Both the position numbers and the translations under genes were made by a program. A DNA stretch of 64,000 nucleotides from an uncultured Pseudoxanthomonas sp. (GTDB lineage: Bacteria; Pseudomonadota; Gammaproteobacteria; Xanthomonadales; Xanthomonadaceae), in the NCBI GenBank assembly GCA_937975725.1, contig CALJUL010000025.1, forward strand, positions 1 through 64,000, in the 5' to 3' direction. The notes beneath the pieces were generated by a model that worked only from the letters and a program-made list of their open reading frames with translations, ran no database searches and was not told the DNA's origin. Numbering within the stretch: the first letter of the stretch is position 1; each line of letters opens with the position of its first letter. Shown here piece after piece: positions 50,801 through 58,437 of the stretch.

Positions 50801-51022
50801 GCCGCCGGCGGGGCCGACCACGCCATCGCCCGCACCATCGTCGTGCTGGCACGCGAAATGGGCCTGCGGGTGATCGCCGAGGGCGTGGAGACGCAGGAAC
50901 AACTGGCCGCCCTGCAACGGCTGGGCTGCGAGGAGATGCAGGGCTATTTCTTCGGCCGCCCGATGGAGGTGGACGAAGCCACCGCGGCGGCGCGCGGCGA
51001 ACTGCGCGGCAGCCCGGCCTGA
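47843..51022 (+). CDS. Large membrane sensor with degenerate GGDEF and intact EAL
   Basis: A 1059-residue protein. About nine membrane segments (to about residue 385) are followed by a periplasmic CHASE-like domain (ADRDAMTRKVMQTQIATAEP, about 395-580) and a final segment (LVVGGLSSGLLIALALFLL). The GGDEF-like domain follows, with its active site reading RYGGEGFLAHFP: Gly replaces the Glu and the inhibitory site is lost, so cyclase activity is unlikely. The EAL domain is complete: SGFEALARWRHP, LTLELTESMLVED, ALDDFGTGYSSL, LKIDRSFVDG, VIAEGVET, QGYFFGRPM. It is probably a phosphodiesterase controlled by an outside signal. A TTG at 47780 would extend it by 21 codons. Confidence 0.92.
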   Translation: MQWAQRFAAAMAWSLAAAFALLGEGSGHAFDDSLPLVGVLVLIATWRNERARVRLVVAVFVTLLLAVHGAQTTSLAGCLVLVAAGGIAWVRLLERGPWPEFLLRLFAALLLLLAAQPVLAALQTGGPGGEVSWSLALSALATFLLVNTPALRAGMRLETSVELTAFVLALTLLALVGWHATDSLVGRMGVNYLPMRPLSAICVALVAVAMLCRQYGHLRLAWAALALVALPLVLTLLQTRFGMTTPLNQILFDIGWLPRADVPLIGGYTDYGVLTAWVAVAVMPAAGQRWELWRRGLVRGLGIALASVAGMAALGLLMQLPFHGTGASGYRISLTATLQLVLLGLSLAVVGEGSLRERVFNVLPMAAALLLGGMYWVAATADRDAMTRKVMQTQIATAEPTFLRGIELRRGSLRQLSAALAAARPEAMQQVFDHHVEEMVRTYIAFRVVRSAGDEGPELRWAMPGPALPAAPSPPAPVAEGGVLQPVAGGWWLTVDVAGRRTQAFIALDDFLVTLSRMAMSDRPVRATADGIAPVEQGDPSGQPLSVQTVNLPGHPVTLELWAPPAVNSFALPRALVVGGLSSGLLIALALFLLDMARRRSREVAETAQSLLLETERRLDAQRRLNDAAALDSATGLPRFSAQATLISERIAAGSTLGHGLAIVDLDGFGMVNDSFGHDGGDEVLRRMGQRIGGACAELGQVYRYGGEGFLAHFPAIDIDQLTRVAEDIRRAVGQPLALYTTHPSFTVTASIGLAHAPEHGHDLQSLLRSADEARHVAKRAGRNQVRLPAAASQQQASDRLSRVTALREAVARGQLRLVYQPIVAGDSLKLSGFEALARWRHPAWGEIPPSLFIPLAESAGLMEDIGHFVLEQACGQLARWRGMGLRDLSMAVNLSASQLAQPGLVPWIADCLHRHALPADALTLELTESMLVEDMGAAQHVLQALDALGIGLALDDFGTGYSSLAYLRQLPLDLLKIDRSFVDGIAAGGADHAIARTIVVLAREMGLRVIAEGVETQEQLAALQRLGCEEMQGYFFGRPMEVDEATAAARGELRGSPA

Positions 51023-51193
51023 AGCCGGCGCGGCGGCGGGCATCGTGCACCGCCGGAACCGGGCGGTATTGCGGCTTGCGTCGCGCGCGCAGGCTGCGCC
51101 TCGCTGCATCTGGCCGGTCGCGGCCGCCGGCGGCGTATCAGGGGCACAGGGGCTTTCACGGCGTGTTCGCGCGCCATCGGTTCGGATGTCGCC

Positions 51194-51298
51194 ATGCCCC
51201 GCTCCCCCGCCCACGCCCCCCTGCCCTGGCTGCCCCGGCTGGCCTTCATGGGTCTGGGCATGGCGCTCGCCCTGACCTTCGGCGCGCTGTTCCCGTGA
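51194..51298 (+). CDS. Possible 34-residue membrane peptide
   Basis: MPRSPAHAPLPWLPRLAFMG then LGMALALTFGALFP: a Pro-rich start and one hydrophobic span. It lies in an otherwise empty gap of 283 bases between two genes and has no clear ribosome-binding site (ggatgtcgcc before the ATG). It may be real, but evidence is only the membrane-like pattern. Confidence 0.3.
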   Translation: MPRSPAHAPLPWLPRLAFMGLGMALALTFGALFP

Positions 51299-51305
51299 CG
51301 GGCGC

Positions 51306-51707
51306 TCAGTCCCGCGCCGCGTCCTGCGACGCCTGCGGGTCCAGCGCCGACGCCCACACCAGCGCCTGCGCGCGTTCCTCCGGCGCGAACGTGCGCACCT
51401 CCGAGTGCGGCAGGAACTTCGCCGCCAGTTCGGTGACAGCAACCAGCCAGCGCTTGTCGGTCACCACCGCGACGCGCGCGAAGCGGCCGTATTCGCCCCA
51501 CTGCGAAACGGCGTAGCGCAGGTCCTTGCTCAGCGCCTCCATCGTCAGGCTCTCCATGTCGGCCACGTCGCTGACCACCGCCACCCGCGGGAAGCGTTGC
51601 AAGCGCGCTTCCAGGTCGGCGATGCAGGCGTCGTAGTCCTCGCCGGTCAACCGGCCGATGAAACGGTAGGCGCCCACGTGCGGCGGGCTGGCAAGGATCT
51701 CGAGCAT
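51306..51707 (-). CDS. SpoIIAA-like (AS/STAS-type) protein
   Basis: A 133-residue protein of the SpoIIAA-like family, structurally related to STAS and CRAL-TRIO folds. Blocks: PHVGAYRFIGRLTGEDYDAC, RFPRVAVVSDVADMESLTME, and FARVAVVTDKRWLVAVTELA. No phosphorylatable STAS Ser can be pinned down. Its role is unknown; in many Proteobacteria similar small proteins sit alone. The ATG at 51707 (MLEILASP) is preferred; an upstream in-frame ATG at 51755 extends into non-conserved sequence. It is convergent with the large c-di-GMP gene. Confidence 0.8.
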   Translation of the reverse strand: MLEILASPPHVGAYRFIGRLTGEDYDACIADLEARLQRFPRVAVVSDVADMESLTMEALSKDLRYAVSQWGEYGRFARVAVVTDKRWLVAVTELAAKFLPHSEVRTFAPEERAQALVWASALDPQASQDAARD

Positions 51708-51792
51708 GGTGCGTCTCCGGGCGGCAGGAAGCGACCCCAAGGTAGCCGCCGGCATGTCGGCGCGACGTCAATCGCTCCGCCCCGCTAGGCGT

Positions 51793-52470
51793 TCAGTCGC
51801 GCCGCCGCAGCCGCCAGAACCCGATGTCGCGCCGCAGCCGGTAGCCCAGCCTTTCGTACAGGCCCTTGGCCCGCGGATTGTCGTGGCTGACGTGCAGGAA
51901 CGGCCGCACGCCGCGCGCCAGGGTCTCGCGGGTCAGCCAGGCCGTCAGCCGTCCGGCATGGCCCTGCCCGGCGAAGTCCGGGTGCGTGCAGATGGCGCTC
52001 ATCTCGCGGCTGCCCACGTCGCCCAGGCGCTCGCCGATCATCGCCGCCAGCCGGCCGTCGCGGTAGATGCCGAAGTAGCGCCCCATCTCCATGGTGCGCG
52101 CGCGGAAATAATGCGGATAGACCAGCGCGGTGAGCGCCAGCACGTCCTCGCGCTGCGCCGGCCCCAGCGGCACGATCCCGTCCACCTCCACCGGTGCCGG
52201 CGGCGCGTCGCAGACCATCTGCGCCAGCGGGCGGAACGCGTGCAGCTCCCATGCCGGCGGAACGCGCGGGGCCACGCCGATCAGGTAGACCGATTCGTCG
52301 CGCGCCACCAGCGTTTCCAGCGCGTCGCCGGCTTCGGCGTCCGCCGCGGCCACGCCCAGGAACGGCGCATGGTCGGCCGGATACCGCGCCACCGGGCCCT
52401 CGCGCAGGGCGAGCGGGCGATGGATCGAATCCAGCGCGGACCAGAAGGGATTGTCGAGTGCGTCGTGCAT
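51793..52470 (-). CDS. GNAT-family N-acetyltransferase
   Basis: A 225-residue acetyltransferase. The GNAT core is in the C-terminal half: GIYRDGRLAAMIGERLGDVG, SREMSAICTHPDFAGQGHAG with the acetyl-CoA-binding Q/R-x-x-G-x-G/A form, and VRPFLHVSHDNPRAKGLYER. The N-terminal half (WSALDSIHRPLALREGPVAR) is typical of a subgroup with a GNAT-like first domain. The substrate is unknown. The ATG at 52470 is followed by MHDALDNPFW. It is divergent from the DUF1615 lipoprotein. Confidence 0.88.
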   Translation of the reverse strand: MHDALDNPFWSALDSIHRPLALREGPVARYPADHAPFLGVAAADAEAGDALETLVARDESVYLIGVAPRVPPAWELHAFRPLAQMVCDAPPAPVEVDGIVPLGPAQREDVLALTALVYPHYFRARTMEMGRYFGIYRDGRLAAMIGERLGDVGSREMSAICTHPDFAGQGHAGRLTAWLTRETLARGVRPFLHVSHDNPRAKGLYERLGYRLRRDIGFWRLRRRD

Positions 52471-52572
52471 GGCGTGCGTGCAACGGAACCGCCGCGATTA
52501 TCCGCACGTCGGGCGCCGCCGGCGCAAGCCAGCGCCCGTGCAGCCCGCCGCCCGGCTCCGTATGCTGCCGGC

Positions 52573-53670
52573 ATGCCGAAACCGCCGCACGCCACGCGCC
52601 GCCTGCCCGCCCTGCTCGCGGCGCTCGCCCTCGCCGGCTGCGCCAGCGCGCCGCCCGTTCCCACCCGACCGCCCGGCGACGTGCGCGACGAGATCGTCCG
52701 CCGCATGCCGGCCCGCGTGGCCGACCGCGAAGGCTGGGCCGCCGACATCCAGGCCGCGTTCGCCGCGCAGCGCATCGAGCCCGGCAGCGAGAACATCTGC
52801 GCGGTGCTGGCCATCACCGAACAGGAATCCGGCTACGTGGCCAATCCCGCGGTGGCCGGCCTGCCCCGGATCGCCCGCGCCGAGATCGACCGCCGCGCCG
52901 CCGCGCTGCACGTCCCGCGACTGCTGGTCGATGCCGCGCTGGCGCTGCCCTCCTCCGACGGCCGTACCTACGCCGAACGCCTGCAGACGGCGCGCACCGA
53001 GCGCGACCTGAGCGAACTGTACGAGGACATGATCGGCCGCGTGCCGCTGGGCCGGCGGTTGTTCGCCGGCTTCAATCCGGTGCAGACCGGCGGGCCGATG
53101 CAGGTGGGCATCCCGTTCGCCGAGTCGAAGGCGGCCGGCTATCCGTACCCGGTGCAGGGCAGCATCCGCGACGAAGTGTTCACCCGCCGCGGCGGCCTGT
53201 ACTTCGGCATCGCCCACCTGCTGGGCTACTGGACGCCGTACACGCGCAAGGTGCACCGCTTCGCCGACTACAACGCAGGCTGGTACGCCAGCCGCAACGC
53301 GGCCTTCCAGAACGCGGCCGGCATCGCCGCCGGCGTGCCGTTGGCGCTGGACGGCGACCTGCTGGCGCCCGGCGCGCCGCTGGACAGGCCCGGCCAGACC
53401 GAACGCGCGGTGCGCATGCTGGCCGCCGAGCTGCGCATGGACGCGCGCGGCATCCGCGACGCGCTGGAACGCGGCGACCGCCTGGATTTCGACCAGACCG
53501 CGCTGTACGCGCGCGTCTACGCACTGGCCGAGGCGCGCGCCGGCAAGCCGCTGCCGCGTGCGGTGATCCCGGGCATCAAGCTGGAGAGCCCGAAGATCAC
53601 CCGCGAACTGACCACGGCCTGGTTCGCCACGCGGGTGGACGAGCGGTACCAGCGTTGCATGGCGCGTTGA
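52573..53670 (+). CDS. DUF1615 lipoprotein
   Basis: A 365-residue protein. The lipobox LAGC lies near residue 22. DUF1615 follows: ICAVLAITEQESGYVANPAV, which resembles a lysozyme-like Glu-containing helix (EQES), then YEDMIGRVPLGRRLFAGFNP, FNPVQTGGPMQVGIPFAESK and HRFADYNAGWYASRNAAFQN. The pattern ExES with PMQVG and YNAGWYASRN resembles transglycosylase folds, so a cell-wall role is plausible (inference). The family is widespread in Proteobacteria and uncharacterised. The ATG at 52573 is fixed by the signal. Hairpin repeats lie downstream. Confidence 0.88.
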   Translation: MPKPPHATRRLPALLAALALAGCASAPPVPTRPPGDVRDEIVRRMPARVADREGWAADIQAAFAAQRIEPGSENICAVLAITEQESGYVANPAVAGLPRIARAEIDRRAAALHVPRLLVDAALALPSSDGRTYAERLQTARTERDLSELYEDMIGRVPLGRRLFAGFNPVQTGGPMQVGIPFAESKAAGYPYPVQGSIRDEVFTRRGGLYFGIAHLLGYWTPYTRKVHRFADYNAGWYASRNAAFQNAAGIAAGVPLALDGDLLAPGAPLDRPGQTERAVRMLAAELRMDARGIRDALERGDRLDFDQTALYARVYALAEARAGKPLPRAVIPGIKLESPKITRELTTAWFATRVDERYQRCMAR

Positions 53671-53698
53671 GGGCTGGGTTCTGGCCTCGGCTCGTTGG

Positions 53699-53962
53699 AG
53701 GTCGGGGCTGAAGCCCCTCCTACACGGATCTCACCCGCAACGCGGTCCCTCCTGTAGGAGCGGCTTCAGCCGCGACCGCATGGCTGGAAAAGCGGGAGAC
53801 GTGGATCAACGCGGATGAAGCCATGGGGTTGATGAAACAGGTGAGGCAGAAGCGGACAAGTGGATGAAGCGGAAGAGAACCAAAGCCTGGAAGGCTTATC
53901 CGCGGCATCCGCGTTTATCGGCGTTAATCCGCATTTATGCGTATTGATCCGCGTGAATCCGC
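53699..53962. repeat. Composite repeat block before the DUF1428 gene
   Basis: Two hairpins (aggtcggggctgaagcccct at 53699-53723 and cctgtaggagcggcttcagc at 53751-53779) are followed by an atccgcg-type stretch with arms atcaacgcggatgaa (about 53803) and tgatccgcgtgaatccgc (about 53945). The order matches the block at 29541-29705. The rest of the gap 53671-54117 holds no gene. Confidence 0.8.
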
Positions 53963-54117
53963 AGCCAGAAGGCCCGTCACATGGCTTTTCCTCGGCCGGA
54001 TGGCAGGATGAACGCCTGCGGGCCGGTGCGCGGCCGGTCGCGTGTCGAATCCGGTCGCGCCGGTTCGTCGTGTCTACGAAGGCGCTCTCCCGGCGCCGCG
54101 TTCCCCGGAGGTTTCCC

Positions 54118-54855
54118 ATGCCATACATCGATGGTTTCGTGGCCGCCGTGCCCACCGCCAACAAGCAGAAGTTCATCGACCACGCCCGTCAGGGCGATCC
54201 CGTGTTCATCGAGCAGGGCGCCACGCGCGTGGTCGAGTGCTGGGGCGACGACGTGCCCGAAGGCAAGGTCACCGATTTCCGCCGCGCCGTGCAGGCGAAG
54301 GACGACGAGAGCGTGGTGTTCTCGTGGATCGAATGGCCCGACAAGCCCACCCGCGACGCCGGCATGCAGAAGATGATGGAGGACCCGCGCCTGTCGCCGG
54401 AGAACAACCCCATGCCCTTCGACGGCAAGCGGCTGATCTACGGCGGCTTCGTGCCGGTAGTCGAACTGGGCGATCCCGGCACAGCGTCCGCCTACGTGGA
54501 CGGCTTCATCATTCCCGCGCCGACGCAGGGCAAGGCGGCCTTCACCGAGTACGCCGACCTCTTCGACAAGATCTTCATGGGCTACGGCGCCACCCGCATC
54601 ATCGAGGGCTGGGGCGACGACGTGCAGCACGGCAAGCAGACGGACTTCTTCCGCGCCGTGCAGGCGAAGGACGACGAGAGCGTGGCGTTCTCGTGGGTGG
54701 AGTGGCCGGACAAGGCCACGCGCGACGCCGGCATGAAGAAGATGATGGAAGACCCGCGCATGGACCCGGCCCATCCCGGCAATCCGCCGATACCCTTCGA
54801 CGGCCCACGCATGGTCTACGGCGGGTTCGTGCCGATAGTGCACTTGCGCGCCTGA
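54118..54855 (+). CDS. Tandem DUF1428 (YbaA-like) fusion protein
   Basis: A 245-residue protein made of two copies of the roughly 118-residue DUF1428 domain. Copy 1: YIDGFVAAVPTANKQKFIDH, GATRVVECWGDDVPEGKVTD, PFDGKRLIYGGFVPVVEL. Copy 2 starts AYVDGFIIPAPTQGKAAFTE, then GATRIIEGWGDDVQHGKQTD and PFDGPRMVYGGFVPIVHL. Both contain AVQAKDDESV and EWPDK at the same relative place. E. coli YbaA is a single domain of unknown function. The family dimerises, so this may be a built-in dimer. The ATG at 54118 follows gtttccc and opens MPYIDGF. No partner gene is evident. Confidence 0.9.
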   Translation: MPYIDGFVAAVPTANKQKFIDHARQGDPVFIEQGATRVVECWGDDVPEGKVTDFRRAVQAKDDESVVFSWIEWPDKPTRDAGMQKMMEDPRLSPENNPMPFDGKRLIYGGFVPVVELGDPGTASAYVDGFIIPAPTQGKAAFTEYADLFDKIFMGYGATRIIEGWGDDVQHGKQTDFFRAVQAKDDESVAFSWVEWPDKATRDAGMKKMMEDPRMDPAHPGNPPIPFDGPRMVYGGFVPIVHLRA

Positions 54856-54962
54856 GCACGGCGCACGGCGCACGGCGCACGGCGAAGCATCGCTGCCGTC
54901 GCCGCCCGCGGGAACGCCGGCCGGTGGCCACGACGCACGCTTTCCCGCGCGCGCCGCGCGCC

Positions 54963-55451
54963 TCAGGGAACGACGATGGCGGTGCCGGCCTTCACCCGGT
55001 CCAGCGCGATCAGGGTGCGGAAGCTGACGACCAGTTCGTTCTCGGCGAACAGGCGCCGGGTCAGTCCTTCGTAGGTCGGCATGTTCGGCGCGACGATGAC
55101 CAGGACGAAGCTGATCCCGCCGGTCACGTAGAAGCACTGCTGCACTTCCGGCGTGTTGCGGAACAGCGCCTTGGCGCGATCGGCCGTGGCGGCGCGCTCG
55201 TCCTTGAGCTGCACTTCGACGATGGCGGTGATCGTGGCGGACACGGCTTCCGGATCGACGACCGCGACGTTGGCGGCGATCACCCCGGCCTTCTCCATGG
55301 CGGCGATGCGCCGCTGCACGGCGGCCGTGGACAGGTTCACGGCTTCGGCGATGGCGCGCTGCGGCGTCTTGTTGTCGCGCTGCACGATGTCCAGGATGGC
55401 CCGGTCGTAGCGGTCCAGGACGAAGCCGGGGGTAGGGGCTTTCTTGGGCAT
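54963..55451 (-). CDS. Lrp/AsnC-family transcriptional regulator
   Basis: A 162-residue regulator. The N-terminal helix-turn-helix is VLDRYDRAILDIVQRDNKTP, QRAIAEAVNLSTAAVQRRIA (about residues 11-50). The C-terminal RAM ligand-binding domain is SATITAIVEVQLKDERAATA, VQQCFYVTGGISFVLVIVAP. The ATG at 55451 has no strong ribosome site. It is divergent from an EamA exporter; such pairs usually regulate amino-acid export. A 9-bp inverted repeat (55455-55523) lies between them. Confidence 0.92.
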   Translation of the reverse strand: MPKKAPTPGFVLDRYDRAILDIVQRDNKTPQRAIAEAVNLSTAAVQRRIAAMEKAGVIAANVAVVDPEAVSATITAIVEVQLKDERAATADRAKALFRNTPEVQQCFYVTGGISFVLVIVAPNMPTYEGLTRRLFAENELVVSFRTLIALDRVKAGTAIVVP

Positions 55452-55454
55452 GAT

Positions 55455-55523
55455 CGAGCAATCGTTGCGTTTGTGGCCCCAATATAGAGCAAAATCATCG
55501 TATCCCTGCGAGTAGATTGCTCG
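55455..55523. promoter_or_regulatory. Paired Lrp-type half-sites between divergent genes
   Basis: cgagcaatc (55455-55463) and gattgctcg (55515-55523) are perfect inverted copies. A weaker relative, gagcaaaatc, lies between at 55487. The arms sit close to the two start codons with 51 bases between, as expected for a multimeric Lrp-type protein. Confidence 0.6.
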
Positions 55524-55524
55524 C

Positions 55525-56508
55525 ATGAACACCCTCTCCTCCTCTCGTGCCCTGCCCCTCTCCCGCGCGTCCGGCGCGTGGACCGGGATCGCCTGCGGCA
55601 TGGGCGCCGGCGCGCTCTGGGGCCTGGTCTTCCTGGCGCCGGAACTGGTGCGGGCGTTCAGTCCGCTGCAACTGACCATCGGCCGCTACCTCTGCTACGG
55701 ACTGATCGCCGCGGCGTTGATCGCCCCGCGCTGGCGGACGCTGGTCGTGCGCCTGCCGCGGCGCCAGTGGTGGAACCTGGCCTGGCTGGCGCTGGCCGGC
55801 AACACGCTCTACTACCTGCTGCTGTCCAGCGCCGTGCAGCAGGGCGGGATCGCGATGACCTCGCTGGTGATCGGCTTCCTGCCGGTCGCGGTGACGGTGA
55901 TCGGCAGCCGCGACCACGGCGCGGTGCCGCTGCGCAGGCTGCTGCCGTCGCTGCTGCTGTGCGCGGCCGGCGCGTTGTGCATCGGCTGGCAGGCGCTGGC
56001 CGGCGGCCCGGCCGCGGGCCAGGCCGGGCGGCCGGTGTTCGGCCTGCTGTGCGCCATCGGCGCGCTGGCGTCGTGGACCGCGTACGCGATCGGCAACGCG
56101 CGCTGCCTGGTGCGGCTGGAACAGGTGTCCGCGCACGACTGGAACCTGTTGACCGGCCTGGTCACCGGCGCGCAGAGCCTGCTGCTGGTCCCGGTGGCGT
56201 TGGCGCTGGGCACGGCGGACCACGGCGTCGATGCATGGCTGCGGTTCGGCGCGGTGTCGGCGGGCGTGGCGGTGCTGGCGTCCATCGCCGGCAACGCGCT
56301 GTGGAACCGGATGAGCCGCCTGCTGCCGCTGACCCTGGTGGGGCAGATGATCCTGTTCGAGACGCTGTTTGCGCTGGTCTACGGCCTGCTGTGGGAACGG
56401 CGTCCGCCGACCGCGCTGGAAGTCGCGGCGCTGGCCTTCGTGGTGCTGAGCGTGCTGTCCTGTCTGGCCGCGCACCGCAGGCCGCTGGCGATGGAACCGG
56501 CGGCCTGA
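55525..56508 (+). CDS. EamA/DMT-family exporter under Lrp control
   Basis: A 327-residue membrane protein with ten hydrophobic helices: WTGIACGMGAGALWGLVFLA, LQLTIGRYLCYGLIAAALIA and TLYYLLLSSAVQQGGIAMTS in the first EamA repeat, then VFGLLCAIGALASWTAYAIG and LTLVGQMILFETLFALVYGL in the second. It starts two bases after the repeat arm, with agtag before it and no good ribosome site. The divergent Lrp gene makes amino-acid or peptide export likely. Downstream to hutU lie 145 bases with no gene. Confidence 0.88.
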   Translation: MNTLSSSRALPLSRASGAWTGIACGMGAGALWGLVFLAPELVRAFSPLQLTIGRYLCYGLIAAALIAPRWRTLVVRLPRRQWWNLAWLALAGNTLYYLLLSSAVQQGGIAMTSLVIGFLPVAVTVIGSRDHGAVPLRRLLPSLLLCAAGALCIGWQALAGGPAAGQAGRPVFGLLCAIGALASWTAYAIGNARCLVRLEQVSAHDWNLLTGLVTGAQSLLLVPVALALGTADHGVDAWLRFGAVSAGVAVLASIAGNALWNRMSRLLPLTLVGQMILFETLFALVYGLLWERRPPTALEVAALAFVVLSVLSCLAAHRRPLAMEPAA

Positions 56509-56653
56509 AGACGGCCGGCGCGCCGGTCATCCGGCGCGGTGCCGGTACCCAGCGAAATCCGCGGCAGGTCGCGCACCCCTTCGGCAGCGCCATCCCCGAA
56601 TCCGGACGGCGCGCCAGCCCAAGCCGTCCGCCTGCCGCACGCGGGTCGTGAAC

Positions 56654-58321
56654 TCAGGCCATCGGCAACTTCAGGCCCTGCTCCTTCGCGCATTGCCGGG
56701 CGATCTCGTAGCCGGCATCGGCATGCCGCATCACGCCGGTGCCCGGGTCGTTCCACAGCACGCGGGCGATGCGCCTGTCGGCTTCCTCGCTGCCGTCGCA
56801 GACGACGACCACGCCGCTGTGCTGGCTGTAGCCCATGCCGACGCCGCCGCCGTGGTGCAGCGACACCCAGGTGGCGCCGCCGGCGACGTTGAGCATGGCG
56901 TTGAGCAGCGGCCAGTCGGACACGGCGTCGCTGCCGTCCTTCATCGCCTCGGTCTCGCGGTTGGGCGAGGCCACGCTGCCGCTGTCCAGGTGGTCGCGGC
57001 CGATCACCACCGGTGCCTTGAGCTCGCCGTTGCGCACCATCTCGTTGAAGGCCAGGCCCAGCCTGTGGCGCAGGCCCAGGCCGACCCAGCAGATGCGCGC
57101 CGGCAGGCCCTGGAAGCTGATGCGCTCGCGCGCCATGTCCAGCCAGCGGTGCAGGTGCGCATCGTCGGGGATCAGTTCCTTGACCTTCGCGTCGGTCCTG
57201 TAGATGTCCTCCGGATCGCCGCTCAGCGCCACCCAGCGGAACGGGCCCACGCCGCGGCAGAACAGCGGGCGCACGTAGGCCGGGACGAAGCCGGGGAAGT
57301 CGAACGCGCTCTTCAAGCCCTCGTCGAAGGCCATCTGGCGGATGTTGTTGCCGTAGTCCACGGTGGGGATGCCTTGCGCGTGGAAGGCCAGCATGGCCTC
57401 CACGTGCACGCGCATGGACTGCTTGGCCGCGTCGCGCACGCGCTCGGGCTCGGCCTTCTGCTCGGCCTGCCATTGCTCCAGCGTCCAGCCGACCGGCAAG
57501 TAGCCGTGCACCGGGTCGTGCGCACTGGTCTGGTCGGTCACGCAGTCCGGGCGCACGCCGCGGCGCACCAGCTCGGGCAGCACTTCCGCCGCGTTGCCCA
57601 GCAGCGCGATGGATTTCGCCGCGCCGGCCTCCGTGTACCTGCGGATGCGCGCCAGCGCGTCGTCCAGGTCGGTGGCCTGCTCGTCCACGTAGCGCGTGCG
57701 CAGTCGGAAGTCGATGCGGCTCTGCCTGCACTCGATGGTCAGGCTGCACGCGCCGGCCAGCGACGCGGCCAGCGGTTGCGCACCGCCCATGCCACCCAGG
57801 CCGGCGGTGAGGATCCAGCGCCCGGCCAGATCGCCGCCGTAGTGCTGCCGGCCGATTTCCACGAAGGTCTCGTAGGTGCCCTGCACGATGCCCTGGCTGC
57901 CGATATAGATCCACGAGCCGGCCGTCATCTGGCCGTACATCATCAATCCCTTGCGGTCGAGTTCGTTGAAGTGCTCCCAGGTGGCCCAGTGCGGCACCAG
58001 GTTGGAATTGGCGATCAGCACGCGCGGCGCGTCCGGATGCGTGGGGAACACGCCGACCGGCTTGCCGGACTGCACCAGCAGGGTCTCGTGGTCTTCCAGT
58101 TCCTTCAGCGCATCGAGGATCGCGTCGAAGCAGCGCCAGTCGCGCGCGGCGCGGCCGATGCCGCCGTAGACGACCAGCGAGGCGGGATCCTCCGCGACCT
58201 CCGCGTCCAGGTTGTTCTGCAGCATGCGGAACGGCGCTTCGCTGAGCCAGGACTTGCAGGTGAGCGCGGCGCCGCGCGGCGCGCGAACGACGCGGGAAGG
58301 ATCGTGGCGGGGATCGGACAT
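56654..58321 (-). CDS. hutU: Urocanate hydratase
   Basis: A 555-residue urocanase: it converts urocanate to imidazolonepropionate with bound NAD. Evidence: VVYGGIGRAARDW, LMMYGQMTAGSWIYIGSQGI, WILTAGLGGMGGAQPLAASL with the NAD site, DCVTDQTSAHDPVHGYLPVG with the family's DQTSAHDP signature, and VDYGNNIRQMAFDEGL. The length is normal. The ATG at 58321 gives MSDPRHDPSR; upstream in-frame starts are ignored. No hutH, hutI or hutC is adjacent, and hutG is 53 kb away, so the hut genes are scattered here. Confidence 0.95.
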   Translation of the reverse strand: MSDPRHDPSRVVRAPRGAALTCKSWLSEAPFRMLQNNLDAEVAEDPASLVVYGGIGRAARDWRCFDAILDALKELEDHETLLVQSGKPVGVFPTHPDAPRVLIANSNLVPHWATWEHFNELDRKGLMMYGQMTAGSWIYIGSQGIVQGTYETFVEIGRQHYGGDLAGRWILTAGLGGMGGAQPLAASLAGACSLTIECRQSRIDFRLRTRYVDEQATDLDDALARIRRYTEAGAAKSIALLGNAAEVLPELVRRGVRPDCVTDQTSAHDPVHGYLPVGWTLEQWQAEQKAEPERVRDAAKQSMRVHVEAMLAFHAQGIPTVDYGNNIRQMAFDEGLKSAFDFPGFVPAYVRPLFCRGVGPFRWVALSGDPEDIYRTDAKVKELIPDDAHLHRWLDMARERISFQGLPARICWVGLGLRHRLGLAFNEMVRNGELKAPVVIGRDHLDSGSVASPNRETEAMKDGSDAVSDWPLLNAMLNVAGGATWVSLHHGGGVGMGYSQHSGVVVVCDGSEEADRRIARVLWNDPGTGVMRHADAGYEIARQCAKEQGLKLPMA

Positions 58322-58437
58322 TGCCTTGCGTTCCGGAGGCGGACAGGCCCGCATTATCCGCGCGGGCGCGGCTCCGGCGCGAGGCCCGCCGTGCTGCACG
58401 GCGTCATCGTCATCGCGGCCGTGACAGAATCGCCGGC

